Source: Rhodospirillales bacterium (GTDB taxonomy: Bacteria > Pseudomonadota > Alphaproteobacteria > Dongiales > Dongiaceae). Taken from it: a stretch of DNA of 44,984 nt. The position numbers and the translations under genes are program-made. The stretch lies in NCBI GenBank assembly GCA_009885795.1, contig VFKA01000076.1, positions 1 to 44,984 on the forward strand, read 5' to 3'. Position 1 is the stretch's first letter; each line of letters begins with the position of its first letter. Positions 33,160 to 42,908 of the stretch are shown piece after piece. Below the pieces are notes generated by a model. That model worked only from the letters and a program-made list of their open reading frames with translations. It searched no databases and was not told the DNA's origin.

Positions 33160-34023
33160 ATGACAGTCGCTTCTGGCCTCGATCGTCCGGTGTTCATCAG
33201 CGGCTGCGGGCGCAGCGGGACGACGCGCCTCGTCGATCTCCTGGGACTGCACCCAGGGATCTCGCCGGTCTATGAGACCGACTTCGTGCGCATCGTCGCC
33301 GGAATCGTCTTCGACCCGCGGCGCGACCCGCGCCAGGATCCTGGGACTGCCATCCGCGAGGTCATGACCGGCTGGAGCAGGGATCTGCCCTTTCGCCCCG
33401 ACGCCAAGCATGAGGGCGAGCAATACGTGCACGGGCCGCACCATATTCTGTTCACGCGCGAGGAAGCGCTCGCCGAGACCGAGCGGCTGATCCAGAGTCT
33501 CGGCCGGGGCGACCGCGAAGGCGCCATGCGCCGGTTCGTCATGGCGCTGTTCGCGCGCCACGCGGAGCGCGACGGCAAACCGGCCTGGGTGTCCAAGGCG
33601 CGGTATGTCTTGATGCTGCCGCTGCTGCACTGGCTGTTCGCCGACATGGTGTTCGTTCACATCGTGCGCGACCCCCGCGACGTTGCGCTCTCGCTTCTCG
33701 CCCGGCCCTGGGGCCATAAGACGGCCGAGGGCGCCGGGCACTACTGGCGCCATTGCGTGCAGGCGGCGCTTGCCTTCGCCGAGCGCCACCCCCGGAGTTA
33801 TGTCGAAATCCGCTTCGAGGATTTGATCGCTCGGCCGGACTCAACCCTTGGCGGCCTCATCGCCCGCCTAGGGTGCGACCCCGGCATGATGGCGGGCGTG
33901 CCCGCCCCGCCGCCGGCGGATGCATCCCGCATCGGCAGGTGGCGACAGAAAATGCCGCCGGCCGACCAGGCGTTCTTCCGCGCGGAAATGGCGCCCCTGC
34001 TCGATCGCTTCGGGTATACCTGA
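33160..34023 (+). CDS. Sulfotransferase-family protein
   Basis: A 287-residue cytosolic or membrane-facing sulfotransferase-fold protein. The 5'-phosphosulfate-binding loop is GCGRSGTTRLVDLL (about 15-28) and the 3'-phosphate motif is in IVRDPRDVALSLLARPW (about 169-185). The family transfers sulfate from PAPS to hydroxyl or amine groups, and the acceptor is unknown. The start is the ATG at 33160. The stop is six bases before the diaminopropionate ammonia-lyase ATG. It is divergent from the cyclase gene over 78 bases. Confidence 0.88.
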   Translation: MTVASGLDRPVFISGCGRSGTTRLVDLLGLHPGISPVYETDFVRIVAGIVFDPRRDPRQDPGTAIREVMTGWSRDLPFRPDAKHEGEQYVHGPHHILFTREEALAETERLIQSLGRGDREGAMRRFVMALFARHAERDGKPAWVSKARYVLMLPLLHWLFADMVFVHIVRDPRDVALSLLARPWGHKTAEGAGHYWRHCVQAALAFAERHPRSYVEIRFEDLIARPDSTLGGLIARLGCDPGMMAGVPAPPPADASRIGRWRQKMPPADQAFFRAEMAPLLDRFGYT

Positions 34024-34029
34024 GACGCC

Positions 34030-35256
34030 ATGGACCAGCCCGCGCCGATGCGAGAACCCGCCCGTCTTCACCTGAACCATGTTTCACTCGAGCATGGATC
34101 GGGCCCGGCTCCGGACGCCGTCCTTGCGCCCGAGGCCTTCGCCGCCGCCATCGGCGAGATCGCGACCTGGCCGGGCTATCGGGCGACGCCGCTCGTGCAT
34201 CTGCCCGGCCTCGCGCGCGCGGCCGGCATCGGCGATCTCTGGGTCAAGAACGAAGGCGAGCGGTTCGGGCTCGGCAGCTTCAAGGCGCTGGGCGGCGCCT
34301 ATGCGATCTTTCGCCTGCTGGTCGACAGGGTGGCCACGCGAACCGGCCGGGCGCCAAGCGCCGGCGAGCTTTCCGGCGAGCGCTTTCGAGACATCACCGG
34401 CGCCGTCACCGTGGCGACCGCGACCGACGGCAATCACGGCCGGTCGGTCGCCTGGGGCGCGCGAAGCTTCGGCTGCCGCGCCGTCATCTACATCCACGAG
34501 ACGGTGAGCCCGACGCGCGAGGCCGCCATTCGAGCCTTGGGCGCGGAGGTGCGCCGCGTCCCCGGCACCTATGACGACTCGGTCCGCCGATTGGCCGCCG
34601 ATGCGGGCGTGCATGGCTGGCAAGTCATCTCGGACACCGCCTACGAAGGCTATACCGGCGTGCCGCGCACGGTCATGGCCGGATACGGAACCATCGCCGC
34701 CGAAACGATGCGCCAACTGCCGGCCGGAAAGCGGCCGACGCATCTCTTCCTGCAAGCGGGTTGCGGCGGACTGGCGGCATCGGTCCATGCCTATCTCCGC
34801 CAGCAATGGCTGGACGACTGCCCAAGGCTCGTGGTCGTCGAACCCGTGGCGGCGGATTGTTGCTATCGCAGCGCCGTCAATGGCCGCCCGACTCGGGTCG
34901 AGGGCGATCTGCGCACTTTCATGGCGGGCTTGGCGTGCGGCGAGGTCTCCATCCTGGCATGGGACATCCTGGCCGAGGGAGCATCGGCGTTCATGGCCAT
35001 CCCCGACGAGGCGGCGGCTTCGGCCATGCGGCGATTGGCGGACCGTGCCGGCGGCGACCCCGGAATCGTGGCCGGCGAGGCGGGTGTCGGCGGACTGGCG
35101 GGCCTCTTGGCCGCGGCCGGCGACGACGCGATGCGCCGGGCCTTGGGACTCGACGCAAGCGCCGCGGTCTTGACAGTGGCGAGCGAGGCCGACACCGACC
35201 CGGCGATCTACGCCCGCATCGTCGGGCGGCCGGCGGCGGACGTGCGCGCCGCCTGA
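34030..35256 (+). CDS. dpaL: Diaminopropionate ammonia-lyase
   Basis: A fold-type II PLP enzyme of 408 residues that degrades 2,3-diaminopropionate to pyruvate and ammonia. The PLP lysine is K85 in GLGSFKALGGAYA, the phosphate-binding glycine loop is in QAGCGGLAAS, and ATDGNHGRSVAWGAR is the conserved substrate-binding stretch. The segment WQVISDTAYEGYTGVPRTVM matches DpaL. The enzyme handles D- and L-forms in E. coli. Its neighbours here are sulfotransferases and an EamA exporter rather than purine genes, so its substrate in this cell may be different. Start ATG at 34030. Confidence 0.93.
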   Translation: MDQPAPMREPARLHLNHVSLEHGSGPAPDAVLAPEAFAAAIGEIATWPGYRATPLVHLPGLARAAGIGDLWVKNEGERFGLGSFKALGGAYAIFRLLVDRVATRTGRAPSAGELSGERFRDITGAVTVATATDGNHGRSVAWGARSFGCRAVIYIHETVSPTREAAIRALGAEVRRVPGTYDDSVRRLAADAGVHGWQVISDTAYEGYTGVPRTVMAGYGTIAAETMRQLPAGKRPTHLFLQAGCGGLAASVHAYLRQQWLDDCPRLVVVEPVAADCCYRSAVNGRPTRVEGDLRTFMAGLACGEVSILAWDILAEGASAFMAIPDEAAASAMRRLADRAGGDPGIVAGEAGVGGLAGLLAAAGDDAMRRALGLDASAAVLTVASEADTDPAIYARIVGRPAADVRAA

Positions 35257-35276
35257 AACGGCGGCGGCGATATCCC

Positions 35277-35531
35277 ATGGACGCAGCAAGACAGCGCCGA
35301 TTGCTGGACCGCGAGCGCCGCCGCGCCGAGCGCCGCCGGTTGCTGGAGAGCGGCCCGCCGTCGCCTTGCATCGGCGTGTGCCGCCTCGACGATCGCACCG
35401 GCTATTGCATCGGCTGCTACCGTACCATCGACGAGATCGGCGATTGGCAGATCATGATGCCCGAGGATCGGCACGCCCTGCTGGAGGCGCTGGCGCGCCG
35501 GCGCGTCGACGGCTCGCGCACGCCGTCATGA
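35277..35531 (+). CDS. DUF1289 cysteine-motif protein
   Basis: An 84-residue protein with the DUF1289 signature: PCIGVCRLDDRTGYCIGCYR (about 31-50), a C-x3-C and C-x2-C arrangement likely to bind zinc or an iron-sulfur cluster, then TIDEIGDW. The N-terminal third is highly basic and helical (RRRLLDRERRRAERRRLLES-like). Such proteins are widespread in proteobacteria without a defined role. Start ATG at 35277. Its stop overlaps the transporter gene start by four bases (ATGA). Confidence 0.88.
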   Translation: MDAARQRRLLDRERRRAERRRLLESGPPSPCIGVCRLDDRTGYCIGCYRTIDEIGDWQIMMPEDRHALLEALARRRVDGSRTPS

Positions 35532-36469
35532 ACCCGACCGACCTCGCGGCGGCGGCGGCGCGATCCAAGGCGTTCAACACCGGCATCCTGCTGCTGGCGA
35601 TCATCTCGTTCTTCTGGGGCATCAACTGGCCGATCATGAAGGTGGCCCTGGACGAGGTACCGATCTGGATGTTCCGCGCGATCTGTCTCGCCGTCGGCGG
35701 GCTGGGGCTGCTCGGGATCGCGCATATGATGGGCCACCCCGTGCGATTGCCCCGGCGCATGCTATGGCCGATCGCTGTCGTCGGTTTCTTCAACATCACC
35801 GTCTGGCACGTCCTGTCGGCGGCCGGAATCGCGAACATGGCGGCCGGTCGGGCCTCCATCATCGCCTTCACCATGCCCTTGTGGGCGGCGCTGATGGCCG
35901 CGCCCTTGCTCGGCGAGCGCCTGACCCGGTTGACGGCTGTCGGTCTTGTTATCGGCCTTGTCGGCCTGGCGGCCTTGCTGCTGCCGGATTTGGGCGGGCT
36001 CATCGCCGACCCGATCGGCCCGGTCTTCATGCTGATCGCGGCGGCGTCATGGGCCGCCGGCACCATCGGACTAAAATACTATCGTTGGCCCATGCCGGCG
36101 ATCGTGCTGGCCGGATGGCAGGAACTGATCGGCGGCATACCGATCTTCATCGGCGCCACCATCTTCGATTCGGACTTCGTCCCATCGGCGGTAAGCACCG
36201 AGGCCTGGCTCGCCACGGCCTTCGCCGCCATCATTCCGATGATGCTGTGCCATTGGGCGTGGTTTCATATCGTGGGAACGTTTCCGGCCGTCGTCGCGGC
36301 GATCGGAACGCTGGCGATCCCTGTTGTCGGCGTCATCAGCAGCGCCATCGTGCTGGGCGAGCCGATCGGCATCGATTCGATCGCGGCGCTGGTGCTGGTG
36401 CTGACGGCGCTCACCGTCGTCCTCATCGTGCCGGCGCTGCGGCGGCGGTCGGCGGGAGCCGCGACTTGA
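35528..36469 (+). CDS. EamA/RhaT-family (drug/metabolite) transporter
   Basis: A 313-residue inner-membrane carrier with ten predicted helices in two EamA repeats. The first repeat opens with ILLLAIISFFWGINWPIMKV and includes AGRASIIAFTMPLWAALMA, and the second opens with GPVFMLIAAASWAAGTIGLK and has the matching TLAIPVVGVISSAIVLGEPI. Such carriers export amino acids or related metabolites. The ATG at 35528 overlaps the DUF1289 stop, and the TGA at 36467-36469 overlaps the next gene's TTG start, so the three genes are coupled. Context suggests export of an amino-acid-like compound handled by the ammonia-lyase, as inference. Confidence 0.9.
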   Translation: MNPTDLAAAAARSKAFNTGILLLAIISFFWGINWPIMKVALDEVPIWMFRAICLAVGGLGLLGIAHMMGHPVRLPRRMLWPIAVVGFFNITVWHVLSAAGIANMAAGRASIIAFTMPLWAALMAAPLLGERLTRLTAVGLVIGLVGLAALLLPDLGGLIADPIGPVFMLIAAASWAAGTIGLKYYRWPMPAIVLAGWQELIGGIPIFIGATIFDSDFVPSAVSTEAWLATAFAAIIPMMLCHWAWFHIVGTFPAVVAAIGTLAIPVVGVISSAIVLGEPIGIDSIAALVLVLTALTVVLIVPALRRRSAGAAT

Positions 36470-38169
36470 CGAGCGAACATGCGCGGCGCCTGCTCGATCT
36501 GCTCGATCTTGGCAATCTGGCGCGCGATGGCGGCCGCTTGGACGAGGCGGCCGAGTACTACGAGCGCGCGATCGCCCTCGACCCGGCTTGCGCGCCGGCC
36601 ATGAACAACCTCGGCAATCTGAAGCGGCGGCAGAACAACGCCGACGCGGCGGTGGCGTGGCTGGAGCGGGCTGCGGCCGCGGCGCCCGCCGACGCCACGA
36701 TCCAGAACAATCTCGCCGTGGCGCTGCAATCGGCGGGGCAACGGGACGAGGCCATCCGCCGCTATCGCACGGCCCTTGCGCTCGACCCGGACTTTGCCAG
36801 CGCGCTTGCCGGCCTCGGCACTTTGTTGGCGGAAGACGGCGAGAATGACGAAGCCATCCGACTGCTCGGACAGGCGCTCGACCGCGAACCGGGCATGGCG
36901 GATTTGCGCGCCAATCTCGCCAATGCGCTGGCCGCGCTAGGGCGCCACGAGGACGCACTGGAACACTGGCGCAGGCTGGTCGCGGAGAGACCCGACAGTG
37001 CCCGCTACCGCATCAAGCTTGGCGGCGTCTTGCGTCAGCTCGGGCGGTTCGAGGAAGCGCGCCAAGCCTATGCCGAGACCCTTACCCGCCATCCCGACAA
37101 CGCCGCGGCGCTGGCCGAGGCCGTCGGCGACAAGGGCTCGACGCCACCGGCAGGGATCGAAGCGCGCATCGCCGGCCGGCTTGGCCTTCCCGATCTCCCC
37201 TTGGCCGACCGCGCCCGCCTGCGCTTCGCCATGGTCAAGATCCATGACGCGCGCGGCGACGACGACGGCGCCTTTGCCGAACTCGCCCTTGCCAACGAGG
37301 CGCGGCGGCGGGAACGCGCCGATAAGGGGCAGGTCTTCGACGCCGGCGCGATCGCCGAGCGGTTCGACCAAATCATGGCGACGTTCGATGGCGCGCGGCT
37401 CAGGGGCCACGCCGGGTTCGGCGATCCCTCGCCCTCGCCCGTCTTCATCGTCGGCATGCCGCGGTCGGGCACCAGCCTGGTGGAGCAGATCCTCGCCAGT
37501 CATTCGCGCGTGCATGGCGCGGGAGAGCTCGGCCATATCGGACGCATCGCCTCCGGTTTGCGAGAAAGCACCGGCGCCGACGCCCCCTACCCATTTTGCG
37601 CCGACCGCCTCGACGCACGGCTTTCCCGCCAACTCGCCAAGGACTATCTCGGGCATTTGCGCCGGCGCGCGCCGGAAGCGGAGCGCGTCACCGACAAGGC
37701 GCCGCTCAACTTCCTCTATCTCGGCCTTATCGCCCTGCTGCTGCCGGGCGCGCGGATCATCCACTGCCGGCGCGACCCCATCGACACCTGCCTCTCCTGC
37801 TTCGAGCAGGATTTCCAGGGACCGATGACATGGGCCTGGGACTTGACGACGCTCGGTCGATACTATCGGCAATACGCGCGGTTGATGGCCCATTGGCGCC
37901 GCGTGCTGCCGAACGCCTTTCTCGAGATGGACTATGAGACCGTGGTCGACGATACGAGAAGGGCCGCCGAAACCATGGTCGAGTTCTGCGGCCTCGACTG
38001 GGAAGAGCGGTGTCTCGACTTCCACCGCACCGAGCGCGCCGTGCTGACATTCAGTTTGGCCCAAGTGCGCCGCCCGATCTATGCCACGTCCATTGGTAAG
38101 TGGCGGCGCTACCGGCGCCATTTGGGGCCGCTCATCGAGGCGCTGGGCGATCTCTCCGCCTTGCCATAA
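36466..38169 (+). CDS. TPR-domain sulfotransferase
   Basis: A 567-residue protein. The first 215 residues are about five tetratricopeptide repeats (EAAEYYERAIALDPACAPAM and NNLGNLKRR are typical). The C-terminal half is a sulfotransferase domain with the PAPS loop VGMPRSGTSLVEQIL (329-343), a conserved THILKAP-like segment TDKAPLNFLYLGLI and the HCRRDPIDTCLS 3'-phosphate site. The family is often a protein or glycan sulfotransferase. The start is a TTG at 36466 overlapping the transporter stop, with GGGAG upstream; a much longer frame to the left runs through the transporter and is spurious. It is the second sulfotransferase in the cluster. Confidence 0.9.
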   Translation: MTSEHARRLLDLLDLGNLARDGGRLDEAAEYYERAIALDPACAPAMNNLGNLKRRQNNADAAVAWLERAAAAAPADATIQNNLAVALQSAGQRDEAIRRYRTALALDPDFASALAGLGTLLAEDGENDEAIRLLGQALDREPGMADLRANLANALAALGRHEDALEHWRRLVAERPDSARYRIKLGGVLRQLGRFEEARQAYAETLTRHPDNAAALAEAVGDKGSTPPAGIEARIAGRLGLPDLPLADRARLRFAMVKIHDARGDDDGAFAELALANEARRRERADKGQVFDAGAIAERFDQIMATFDGARLRGHAGFGDPSPSPVFIVGMPRSGTSLVEQILASHSRVHGAGELGHIGRIASGLRESTGADAPYPFCADRLDARLSRQLAKDYLGHLRRRAPEAERVTDKAPLNFLYLGLIALLLPGARIIHCRRDPIDTCLSCFEQDFQGPMTWAWDLTTLGRYYRQYARLMAHWRRVLPNAFLEMDYETVVDDTRRAAETMVEFCGLDWEERCLDFHRTERAVLTFSLAQVRRPIYATSIGKWRRYRRHLGPLIEALGDLSALP

Positions 38170-38218
38170 CGGGCCTTGCCGGATAGCCTGCCGGCATCCA
38201 TTCGTAAGGAGCCAATCC

Positions 38219-39508
38219 ATGACCAAGAATGCCGACCTTCAGGCCCGGCGCGATGCCGCCGTGCCGCGCGGCGTCGCCTCGGCGACGAGCGTCTTCGCCG
38301 CCCGCGCCGAGAACGCGGAGATATGGGACGTCGAGGGCAAGCGCTACGTCGATTTCGCCGGCGGCATCGGCGTGCTCAACACCGGGCACCGCCACCCGAA
38401 GGTGATGGCGGCGGTGGAGAAGCAGGGCAAGATGTTCACCCACACCGCGTTCCAGGTGATGGCGTACGAATCCTACATCGCGCTGGCCGAGAAGTTGAAC
38501 AAGATCGCGCCCATCAAGGGGCCGGCCAAGACGATCTTCTTCACCACCGGCGCCGAGGCGGTCGAGAACGCCGTCAAGATCGCGCGCTCCTTCACCGGGC
38601 GTCCGGCGGTGATCTCCTTCAGCGGCGCCTTTCACGGGCGCACGCTTCTGACGCTCGGCCTCACCGGCAAGGTCGTTCCCTACAAGGCGGGGTTCGGCCC
38701 CTTCCCCGGCGACATCTACCACATCCCCTTCCCCATGGCCGCCCATGGCGTCGGCCCGGAGGCCGCCTTCGAGGCGCTCGACCGGCTGTTCAAGGCCGAT
38801 CTCGAACCCGCCCGCGTCGCCGCCATGATCATCGAACCTGTGCAGGGCGAAGGCGGATTCTACATAGCACCCGTGGAATTCCTGCGCCGCCTGCGGGCGC
38901 TCGCGGACCAGCACGGCATCATGCTGATCGCCGATGAAATCCAGTGCGGCTTTGCCCGCACCGGCAAGATGTTCGCGATCGAGCATTCCGGGGTGAAACC
39001 CGACCTCATCACCGTCGCCAAGAGCCTGGCCGGCGGGTTCCCGCTCTCGGGCGTCATCGGCCGCCAGGACGCGATGGACGCGCCGGGACCGGGCGGGCTC
39101 GGCGGCACCTATGCCGGCAGCCCGGTCGGCTGCGCCGCGGGGCTGGCCGTGCTCGAGGTGATCGAGGAAGAGAAGTTGCTCGAGCGTAGCGAGGAGCTTG
39201 GCCGGCGCGTGACCGAGCGCCTGAAGGCGATCGCCATGCGCAACGACGTTCCCCCCATCGGCGATATCCGCAACCTGGGCGGCATGATCGCGTTCGAATT
39301 GGTGAAGTCGCGAGGCTCCAGCGACCCCGATGCCGACATGACCAAGAAGGTGACGGGCAAGGCGCTCGACAACGGCTTGGTGCTGCTTTCCTGCGGCGTC
39401 TTTGCGAATACGATCCGTATCCTGGTGCCGCTGACGGCCGCGAACAAGATCGTGGACGAAGGGCTCGACATCATCGAACGGAGTTTGATCCAGGCCGCGG
39501 CCGCCTGA
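38219..39508 (+). CDS. gabT: 4-aminobutyrate aminotransferase
   Basis: A fold-type I PLP aminotransferase of 429 residues converting 4-aminobutyrate and 2-oxoglutarate to succinate semialdehyde and glutamate. The PLP lysine is K268 in ITVAKSLAGG, the FFTTGAEAVENAVKIA and GAFHGRTLLTLGLTG segments bind cofactor, and EPVQGEGGF matches GabT. The ATG at 38219 is preceded by TAAGGAG. Class III aminotransferases such as beta-alanine enzymes are alternatives. No gabD is within the window. The gap to the TPR-sulfotransferase is 49 bases, so co-transcription is possible. Confidence 0.9.
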   Translation: MTKNADLQARRDAAVPRGVASATSVFAARAENAEIWDVEGKRYVDFAGGIGVLNTGHRHPKVMAAVEKQGKMFTHTAFQVMAYESYIALAEKLNKIAPIKGPAKTIFFTTGAEAVENAVKIARSFTGRPAVISFSGAFHGRTLLTLGLTGKVVPYKAGFGPFPGDIYHIPFPMAAHGVGPEAAFEALDRLFKADLEPARVAAMIIEPVQGEGGFYIAPVEFLRRLRALADQHGIMLIADEIQCGFARTGKMFAIEHSGVKPDLITVAKSLAGGFPLSGVIGRQDAMDAPGPGGLGGTYAGSPVGCAAGLAVLEVIEEEKLLERSEELGRRVTERLKAIAMRNDVPPIGDIRNLGGMIAFELVKSRGSSDPDADMTKKVTGKALDNGLVLLSCGVFANTIRILVPLTAANKIVDEGLDIIERSLIQAAAA

Positions 39509-39515
39509 GGCGCCC

Positions 39516-39938
39516 TTGATCCGCATCGGCCCGGGAATCGCGATCGACAGCCGCGCGATCTCGCTCGTCTTCAAGCGCGCCGGCGGGCCGGGCGGCCAGA
39601 ACGTCAACAAGGTATCGACCGCGGTCGAACTGCGATGCCCGCTCGCGGCCTGCCTCGGCTTGAGCGATGCCATGCGGGAGAGGCTGGCGCGGCTGGCGGG
39701 GCGCCGGCTGAACAATGCGGGCGTTCTGGTCATCTCCCAGCGCCGGCACCGGACCCAGACCGCCAACCGGCGCCTCGCCATGGAAACCCTGGTGAATCTC
39801 GTTGCCGCCGCGGCCGATTTGCCGCCGCCGCGCCTGCCTTCGAAGACGCCGCGCGCCGAGAAACGCCGGCGGCTCGAGGCCAAGCGCCGGCGGGCGGCGC
39901 GAAAACTCGACCGGCGGCCGCCGCCCTCCCAGGATTAG
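39516..39938 (+). CDS. arfB: Peptidyl-tRNA hydrolase ArfB (ribosome rescue)
   Basis: A 140-residue rescue factor that releases stalled nascent chains from ribosomes. The catalytic GGQ lies in FKRAGGPGGQNVNKVSTAVE (about 19-38), the release-factor signature. A basic C-terminal tail (TPRAEKRRRLEAKRRRAARK) matches the part of ArfB that enters the mRNA channel. It starts at a TTG (39516) seven bases after gabT, and the short gap suggests one transcript. The stop TAG lies inside the first of three 14-base direct repeats. Confidence 0.92.
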   Translation: MIRIGPGIAIDSRAISLVFKRAGGPGGQNVNKVSTAVELRCPLAACLGLSDAMRERLARLAGRRLNNAGVLVISQRRHRTQTANRRLAMETLVNLVAAAADLPPPRLPSKTPRAEKRRRLEAKRRRAARKLDRRPPPSQD

Positions 39939-39976
39939 TAATAGTCTTTTAGTGATAATCATTTAGTAATATAGAC
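39935..39976. repeat. Three 14-bp direct repeats, TTAGTRATA core
   Basis: The core TTAGTAATA occurs at 39935-39943, TTAGTGATA at 39949-39957 and TTAGTAATA at 39963-39971, each exactly 14 bases apart. This is far more AT-rich than its surroundings. The region precedes the TTG start of the hybrid kinase by about 60-100 bases. Evenly spaced short repeats in a promoter region suggest cooperative binding of a regulator. The regulator is not identified. Confidence 0.6.
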
Positions 39977-40034
39977 GCGGCATCCTGGACCCCCGGCGCC
40001 CTCGTCGGGTGCTTGGGCCGAAAGGAGTCCCCCT

Positions 40035-42158
<2,124 letters not shown>

Positions 42159-42176
42159 GGCCCGAGACGATAGGAC

Positions 42177-42225
42177 TGGCGCGCCCGGAGAGACTCGAAC
42201 TCCCAACCCCCAGATCCGTAGTCTG
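42177..42225 (-). other. 3' half of tRNA-Arg(ACG), probable attachment site (attL)
   Basis: On the minus strand the sequence runs from the anticodon arm (CAGACTACGGATCTG, loop CTACGGA, anticodon ACG) through a normal 5-base variable region, a T arm with GGGAG/CTCTC stems and TTCGAGT loop, the acceptor strand CGGGCGC, discriminator G and an encoded CCA (CCA at 42177-42179). The expected 5' half (acceptor GCGCCCG, D arm) is absent and unrelated AT-rich sequence follows from 42226. A tRNA 3' half beside integrase genes is the standard footprint of site-specific integration, so this is the displaced 3' end, with the reconstituted tRNA expected past the right edge. Confidence 0.85.
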
Positions 42226-42253
42226 TAGTATCTAACTATATTTCAATGAGTTA

Positions 42254-42285
42254 TTGACCAGTCTATCGTTTTTGTCTATCGTTTT
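42254..42285 (+). promoter_or_regulatory. Promoter of the recombinase genes overlapped by two 13-bp repeats
   Basis: TTGACC at 42254-42259 and TATCGT at 42277-42282 are 17 bases apart, a plausible sigma70 promoter 30 bases before the serine recombinase ATG. GTCTATCGTTTT occurs at 42261-42272 and again at 42274-42285, with the second copy covering the -10 box. Protein bound there would block transcription, so autoregulation by an element protein is likely. The repeats are between the tRNA fragment and the recombinase genes, where integrase arm sites are often found. Confidence 0.5.
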
Positions 42286-42311
42286 CCTGTCATTTTTGAT
42301 AGGAGAAATCG

Positions 42312-42899
42312 ATGAAACGAGCAGTCATTTACGCGCGAGTTTCCACCTCGTCCCAGACCGAAGAGAACCAGGTTCTCCAACTGCGCGAAACAGCAAAGCG
42401 CTTCGGTTGGAACATCATAGCTGAGCTTCGCGACCACGGGATTTCGGGAACCAAGAACGAGAATGACCGTCCAGGGTTCTTGAAACTCTGGAACATGGTT
42501 CGTCAGCGCAAGGTCGATGTGGTGATGGTCTGGGGGATAGATCGTCTCTCACGATCCTTGACCGATCTTCTCCGTTTCGTATCGGAAATCCAATCTTGCA
42601 GTTGCGATCTTTTCTCGCTGTCTCAAAACATCGACACGACCACACCCAGCGGCAAACTTTGCTTCAGCGTCTTTGGTGCTTTGGCTGAATACGAGAGTAG
42701 TTTGAGACGCGACCGAATCATGGCGGGTCTTGAGCGAGCCAAAGCGGAAGGCAAAAAACTGGGTCGTCCCAGTTGCATCAACGATGCAGTCGTCACTTCA
42801 GTTCGCCTTCTTCGTGAGAAGGGGTTGAGCGTTCACAATATTGCAAAGCAACTTCGAATCGGCGTTGGAACGACCCAAAAAATTCTGACCGCTGCTTGA
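42312..42899 (+). CDS. Serine recombinase (resolvase/invertase type)
   Basis: A 195-residue small serine recombinase. The catalytic domain holds the nucleophile S11 in YARVSTSSQ, the downstream WGIDRLSRSL arginines and the FGALAEYESSL region. A C-terminal helix-turn-helix follows (GLSVHNIAKQLRIGVGTTQK). It cuts and rejoins DNA through a phosphoserine and usually resolves or inverts DNA. GATAGGAG before the ATG at 42312 is a strong ribosome site. The tyrosine integrase gene follows nine bases after its stop, so the two are co-transcribed. Third-position codon choice is less GC-rich than the chromosome left of 42177. Confidence 0.95.
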   Translation: MKRAVIYARVSTSSQTEENQVLQLRETAKRFGWNIIAELRDHGISGTKNENDRPGFLKLWNMVRQRKVDVVMVWGIDRLSRSLTDLLRFVSEIQSCSCDLFSLSQNIDTTTPSGKLCFSVFGALAEYESSLRRDRIMAGLERAKAEGKKLGRPSCINDAVVTSVRLLREKGLSVHNIAKQLRIGVGTTQKILTAA

Positions 42900-42908
42900 G
42901 AAGGTATC

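Noticed and set aside
42177-42225. A functional tRNA-Arg gene
   Set aside because: The acceptor 5' strand and D arm are missing, so only the 3' half is present.
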